A stretch of DNA of 64,000 bases, from NCBI GenBank assembly GCA_965246845.1, contig CBDFFR010000007.1, positions 1 to 64,000 of the forward strand, in the 5' to 3' direction. Made by a program: the position numbers and the translations under genes. Within the stretch, counting starts at the first letter, position 1. Each line of letters opens with the position of its first letter. Below the pieces are notes generated by a model. The model was not told where the DNA came from and searched no databases. It saw only the letters and a program-made list of their open reading frames with translations. This document shows positions 60,247 through 64,000 of the stretch, piece after piece. The stretch comes from JBBRMW01 sp965246845. GTDB lineage: Bacteria; Chloroflexota; Anaerolineae; Aggregatilineales; UBA2796.

Positions 60247-60956
60247 TCGCCGGACTTGCGCAGCCACGCGATCCACCTGCCGACCATGCCCGGACCGCGT
60301 GCGGCTTTGGCGGGGCGCAAATCTTCCCAGAGGCGCACGATCTCGAAACGGCGCAGCAGATCGCGCAGGTCGGCTTCATCGCTGAAATGGTGCGGCAGGT
60401 AGCCGTCGATGTCGCGAATATCCGCGCTCGTGCGCAGATCGATGAAGGTATTTGGCTCCGGCTCGCGATAGCCGCCCGCCGCGACTTCGGCGCGCAGCAG
60501 GGTATAATCGAGTGTGTTCACATCCGGGAAGTCGAGCAGCGCGAGGCCGCCGGGTTTCAGGACGCGCCAGATTTCATCCAATGAGCGCTGTAAATCGGCG
60601 CGCAGGTTGTGGTGAATGGTCGCGGTACTGAGCGCGGCGTCGAAGGTCGCATCCGGCCAGGGGAGGTCGGTCATATTGCAGACGCGACCATCGAACGCGA
60701 TCCCGCGCGTAGCGCAGGCCGCGATTGCTTTCTGCACGCCTGTCGGCGAAATATCCTGCCCCGCGACGCGAAAGCCACGCCCGCCAAGATAGACGCAGTG
60801 TCGCCCGACCCCGCAGCCGACATCCAGCACGAACGCACCCGGCGGGAGCGTAGCCGCCCACGTCACGACGGTTGAATTTGGCGCGGAGAAGCTATCGAAG
60901 CGTTTGGGTACGTGGTCCTGCTGCCAAATCGGCTCCCAACCCTGATCCTCAGCCAC
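60225..60956 (-). CDS. Class I SAM-dependent methyltransferase
   Basis: 243 residues with motif I VLDVGCGVGRHCVYLGGRGF, a GQDISP acidic turn after it, and PDATFDAALSTATIHHNLR (motif IV region), then WRVLKPGGLALLDFP. Small-molecule methyltransferase fold; substrate unknown. Its 3' end overlaps that of the convergent E2 gene by 22 bases. Confidence 0.85.
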   Translation of the reverse strand: MAEDQGWEPIWQQDHVPKRFDSFSAPNSTVVTWAATLPPGAFVLDVGCGVGRHCVYLGGRGFRVAGQDISPTGVQKAIAACATRGIAFDGRVCNMTDLPWPDATFDAALSTATIHHNLRADLQRSLDEIWRVLKPGGLALLDFPDVNTLDYTLLRAEVAAGGYREPEPNTFIDLRTSADIRDIDGYLPHHFSDEADLRDLLRRFEIVRLWEDLRPAKAARGPGMVGRWIAWLRKSGDQPSSNP

Positions 60957-61216
60957 GAATCATTTCCTCTTATTGTTTCGGGATATACTACACGTTCAAC
61001 ATAAAAGCGTATCCACGAACTGACAGTTTCATTCAACTGATTACGCTCAACTGCACGATAACCAGTTGTGCAAGTCGCACACAGACGGCTGTTTTTGGGC
61101 AAATTTTACAAAAAACATGGACCGAACATCTGTTAATTCATCTCTACTTTGGATGTTTTGCACATCCTATACTTCCTGCATTCGTTGGTTTTGGTTGAAA
61201 CGATTGGGGGAACGCT

Positions 61217-62770
61217 ATGGTCCAAAGATTGCGTGGAGCGCGCGGGCGCTTCATGACCAACCTGCGCAGTCCGATTGCGCGTCGCAATGTGGCGATATTG
61301 ATGGCAGGCAAAATGCTTGGCCTCGCGTTCGTCCTGATCCTGATGAATATGTTTATGGGCGGCAGCCGCGCCCACGCGCAAACCGCACCCGGCGCGGATG
61401 CGACCTCGCAGATCAACGCGATCAATACCATGTGGACGCTCGTGGCAGCGTTCCTCGTCTTCTGTATGCAGGCCGGGTTCGTCATGCTCGAAGCCGGATT
61501 CGCGCGCTCTCGTGAAGCGGTGAACATCCTCGTTGAAGGTATCGCGGATACGTGCATCTGCGGTATCACGTTCTGGGCATGGGGCTTCGCCTTCATGTTC
61601 ATGCCGGGCAATCCGCTGATCGGCACATCGGGCTTCCTGTTGCAAGGGCTGCCGGAGACCTACGGCTCGACGGGCGTTTCGCTGCTCGCATTCTGGGTCT
61701 TCCAGTTCGCTTTCGCGGACACCTGCTCGACAATCACTTCCGGCGCGATGGTCGGGCGTACCGGGTTCGTCGGCGACCTGCTCTACAGCGTCGGCGTAAC
61801 CGGGTTCATCTACCCGATCATCGGTCACTGGGCATGGGGTCCCGATGGATGGCTGGCGACGCTGCAACCGCTCGGCTTCCGTGACTTCGCCGGTTCGACG
61901 GTCGTGCATACCATTGGTGGTGCGATCTCACTCGCAGGTGCAATTGCCCTCGGACCACGCCTCGGACGTATTTTCAAGCGCGATGGTGGTGGACCCATGC
62001 CCGCGCATGACTTGATTATCGGCGCGGTCGGCGGGTTAATCCTGTGGTTCGGCTGGTACGGATTCAACCCCGGCAGCACGCTCTCCGCGCTGGATACAGG
62101 CGGGATCGGGCGTGTCTCGTTCAATACGACGCTCGCCGCATGTTCGGCGGGGCTGACCGCCATGTTCATCAGCTACTTCCGCACGAAGAAATGGGACCTC
62201 GGCCTGACGGTGAACGGCTTCCTGGCCGGATTGGTTGCGATCACCTGTCCGTGTTACTGGGTTGACCCGGTGGGCGCGTTCTTCATCGGTATCGGTGGCG
62301 GTATCGTGGTGTTCATCGGCATTGAAGTCCTCGAATACCTGCGCATCGACGACCCGATTGGCGCGGTCCCGGTCCACATGGTCGCGGGCATCTGGGGAAC
62401 GCTCTCGCTTGGCCTCTTCGCGGCGGGCAAGTATGGCATCCCGACGCCAACAGGCGTCGATGTGACCACTGTGGTGACGGGTTTGTTCTACGGTGGCGGC
62501 GCGGGGCAACTCGTCGCACAGCTTATTGGCAGCGCAGCGGTTACGGTCGCAACCTTCGCGGTCGCGATGCTTCTGATGATGCTCGTAAAAGCAACCGGAA
62601 CGCTGCGCGTCTCTGTCAAGGGCGAAATCGAAGGGCTGGACCTGCACGAACATGGCGCACGGGCTTACCCTGAATATATTATGAGCGACAAGGATGGCAC
62701 ACCCAAATCGGTAGAAGAGGCATCTGCGCTCAAGCGTGGTCGCGCGCCTCTGACCTCTGCGGGCGACTAG
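61217..62770 (+). CDS. amt: Ammonium transporter (Amt family)
   Basis: 517 residues with an N-terminal signal-like helix (MAGKMLGLAFVLILMNMFMG ... AHAQ) and eleven-helix Amt body. Hallmarks: FCMQAGFVMLEAGFARSREA, DTCSTITSGAMVGRTGF, the twin pore histidines in VVHTIGGAIS and VHMVAGIWGTL, and DPIGAVPVHMVAG. Conducts ammonium under nitrogen limitation. No glnB gene follows. A terminator is at 62812. Confidence 0.93.
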   Translation: MVQRLRGARGRFMTNLRSPIARRNVAILMAGKMLGLAFVLILMNMFMGGSRAHAQTAPGADATSQINAINTMWTLVAAFLVFCMQAGFVMLEAGFARSREAVNILVEGIADTCICGITFWAWGFAFMFMPGNPLIGTSGFLLQGLPETYGSTGVSLLAFWVFQFAFADTCSTITSGAMVGRTGFVGDLLYSVGVTGFIYPIIGHWAWGPDGWLATLQPLGFRDFAGSTVVHTIGGAISLAGAIALGPRLGRIFKRDGGGPMPAHDLIIGAVGGLILWFGWYGFNPGSTLSALDTGGIGRVSFNTTLAACSAGLTAMFISYFRTKKWDLGLTVNGFLAGLVAITCPCYWVDPVGAFFIGIGGGIVVFIGIEVLEYLRIDDPIGAVPVHMVAGIWGTLSLGLFAAGKYGIPTPTGVDVTTVVTGLFYGGGAGQLVAQLIGSAAVTVATFAVAMLLMMLVKATGTLRVSVKGEIEGLDLHEHGARAYPEYIMSDKDGTPKSVEEASALKRGRAPLTSAGD

Positions 62771-62779
62771 TCAAACGGC

Positions 62780-62808
62780 GTTGTAGGGACGGCATTCTTG
62801 CCGTCCGC
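62780..62808. repeat. Short dispersed palindrome (GACGGCA...TGCCGTC)
   Basis: ttgtagggacggcattcttg followed by ccgtccgca forms a hairpin (gacggcaNNNttgccgtc-like). A similar core cggacgccatttttgccgtc occurs at 20478-20498 inside the MITE. Same general style as the other intergenic palindromes. Confidence 0.5.
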
Positions 62809-62811
62809 ATC

Positions 62812-62842
62812 AAAGCAGGGGAGCAACACCCCTGCTTTTTTG
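62812..62842 (+). terminator. Bidirectional intrinsic terminator after amt
   Basis: aaagcagggg/cccctgcttt stem (62812-62821 with 62829-62838) and a T run on the plus strand, with AAA on the other side, so it can stop both amt and the facing DUF3592-like gene. Confidence 0.85.
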
Positions 62843-62844
62843 AT

Positions 62845-63669
62845 TCACAAGACCCGGAAATGCCGCTCATCCAGATAAATGACCGCGAGATGCGTCCCAA
62901 ATTTCGGCAAATGGCGAAGCTGCGGATAGCGCGGGAAGTTTTCCTCGCCGCTGCATTCCTTCCCGGCGGGCGTGCGAAAGCGATAGCGAAGCGTGACGCG
63001 CGGCATTTGTTGCGGGTGGCTGAGCTGCGCGTTGAGCGCGGATGCGGAGACACATTCACCACGCCCGAAAAGGCACAATTCGTTCCACAGACGCACCCCC
63101 ATCGGCAGCGCATACACCCCCGCGAGCAGGAGCAACAACCCACCAACGACGCCTGCCAGCAACGCGGAGCGATCCTGCGATGTACCAAGCGCCGCGATTT
63201 GTAGGGTCGAGACCTGTTCCGTCCCTGGATGATAATAAATCGCGACGTTTTGTCCGATAGTCATGCCTTCGTAGAGATACAGCGGCAAGCGCTGCTCCGC
63301 ATTGATGATCCGACCGCTCTCCGGCTCCATAAATTCATAGGCGAGTGCATAAGCGTATTGCTGCGCCATCGGGTTGAGCATCAGCGCACGCTTGCCCGTC
63401 ACGCGCGCAGTGAGCGACGTGCCGCCGTTCTCCAGCGTCGAGAGCATTTGTGTCCGCTGAATACCCCAGGTCAGCATCCATCCACCGCACAGAAGCCCCA
63501 GCGTGAGCATCACGCCCAGTACCACATTAATGATATTTGCGCCGAAGAACAGCGCCGCGCGCGTGTGGCGATCAATATATTCCGGATGGACGATCAGCGT
63601 ATCGTCGGGGAGTTCGTGGTGAAGGACAATCGGGGGACCACCGACGGGAGTCATCGAATTTACGGACAT
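62845..63669 (-). CDS. DUF3592-like membrane protein
   Basis: 274 residues from ATG 63669; the frame is open further but the extra residues look unrelated. Two transmembrane helices (FFGANIINVVLGVMLTLGLL and ALLAGVVGGLLLLLAGVYAL) enclose beta-rich repeats (TSLTARVTGKRALM, EGMTIGQNVAIYYHPG; RVTLRYRFRTPAGKEC, FGTHLAVIYLDERH) in the DUF3592 style. Role unknown; probably membrane-anchored. Confidence 0.65.
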   Translation of the reverse strand: MSVNSMTPVGGPPIVLHHELPDDTLIVHPEYIDRHTRAALFFGANIINVVLGVMLTLGLLCGGWMLTWGIQRTQMLSTLENGGTSLTARVTGKRALMLNPMAQQYAYALAYEFMEPESGRIINAEQRLPLYLYEGMTIGQNVAIYYHPGTEQVSTLQIAALGTSQDRSALLAGVVGGLLLLLAGVYALPMGVRLWNELCLFGRGECVSASALNAQLSHPQQMPRVTLRYRFRTPAGKECSGEENFPRYPQLRHLPKFGTHLAVIYLDERHFRVL

Positions 63670-63822
63670 TGTGCAAAATACCTGATATTTATTGGATACT
63701 ATGACCATTGTACGATAGATCGCGTGATAAACGCAACCGGGTACGCAAATCAACCTTATAACGATCTTACGTGAAAGCGGCTCAAAAATTACCAGATAAG
63801 GCAATGAGATCCGACCTATCCC

Positions 63823-63996
63823 ATGATTTTGGTTAACGTGTTCAGTGCGTTATGGGTCAATCGCGCGATTCTTCCTTACATGCGTGAACAGCGCAGCGGC
63901 ATGGTCGTGCAAATCGGCTCTATTGTGGTGTGCTTCTCCGTGCCATTTACTGCCCTTTACAGGGCATCGAAGTTCGCGCTGGAAGGGCTGCATTAA
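63823..63996 (+). pseudogene. Short-chain dehydrogenase fragment
   Basis: 57 codons (ILVNVFSALWVNRAILPYMR, then SGMVVQIGSIVVCFSVPFTA, LYRASKFALEGLH-stop) correspond to the middle of a short-chain dehydrogenase, including the catalytic Ser region (IGSI) and Y-x-x-x-K as YRASK. The Rossmann N-terminus is missing and a stop comes right after the EGL motif, where real enzymes continue for about 80 residues. A decayed fragment. Confidence 0.75.
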
Positions 63997-64000
63997 GCCT

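Noticed and set aside
59245..60276. Minus-strand open frame of 343 codons over the E2 gene
   Set aside because: Antisense to a well-supported acyltransferase; no recognisable protein pattern.

Overview
The window is a GC-rich bacterial chromosome segment, most likely from the Chloroflexota (Anaerolineae-like). This is inferred from gene content and style: secreted S8 protease, paired FecR-SH3 proteins with a CHASE2 histidine kinase, a Ser/Thr kinase fused to a periplasmic sugar-binding domain, a bactofilin, a cysteine-free bL33 next to bL28, many REP-like palindromes and many small decayed genes. No rRNA is present, so the assignment stays an inference.

Left chromosomal part (1-20160): a truncated S8 protease; a DUF402 protein; a VapBC-like toxin/antitoxin remnant; a leftward operon FecR-SH3 / CHASE2 histidine kinase / RidA-like / UbiA-like; a second FecR-SH3 protein; a nitrilase-family amidase; a shikimate-kinase-like protein without its P-loop; a HAD phosphatase. 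Then come an amino-acid ABC transporter (binding protein and permease) preceded by a cysteine-rich leader peptide and terminator, a gamma-glutamyltransferase relic, rpmG-rpmB, cysS-rlmB, a PfkB kinase, two GNAT acetyltransferases, a bactofilin and a ThuA-like protein.

Accessory part (20192-43084): a 22.9-kb element inserted at the 3' end of a tRNA-Lys gene and bounded by a 45-bp direct repeat. It has a plasmid-like backbone on the minus strand (ParM-like actin, RHH proteins, HU-like protein, relaxase, primase/helicase), an iteron-like cluster and a row of six hairpins. No integrase was found. Its cargo is on the plus strand: a membrane propeller/TPR protein, a roughly 1000-residue alpha-solenoid, a SWIM zinc-finger protein and a retron. 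The retron shows its non-coding RNA (17-bp a1/a2 stem, TTAGC priming motif) and a reverse transcriptase with the NAxxH, YADD and VTG signatures; a small protein and an HNH nuclease follow. This block is the best candidate for an undescribed defence-type system. Two complete insertion sequences, an IS630 relic, a MITE and a duplicated gene end have scrambled the middle of the element.

Right chromosomal part (43085-64000): a PadR regulator with an alpha/beta hydrolase, tRNA-Met and tRNA-Gly, a flavin disulfide reductase, three tandem small proteins resembling the RNA polymerase alpha C-terminal domain (one frameshifted), a secreted-protein gene cleanly split by an IS982-type element, polA, the Ser/Thr kinase-sensor fusion, a cytochrome P450, a HEPN two-gene unit, a UbiD decarboxylase next to an E2 acyltransferase, a methyltransferase, an ammonium transporter, a DUF3592-like membrane protein and a fragment of a short-chain dehydrogenase.
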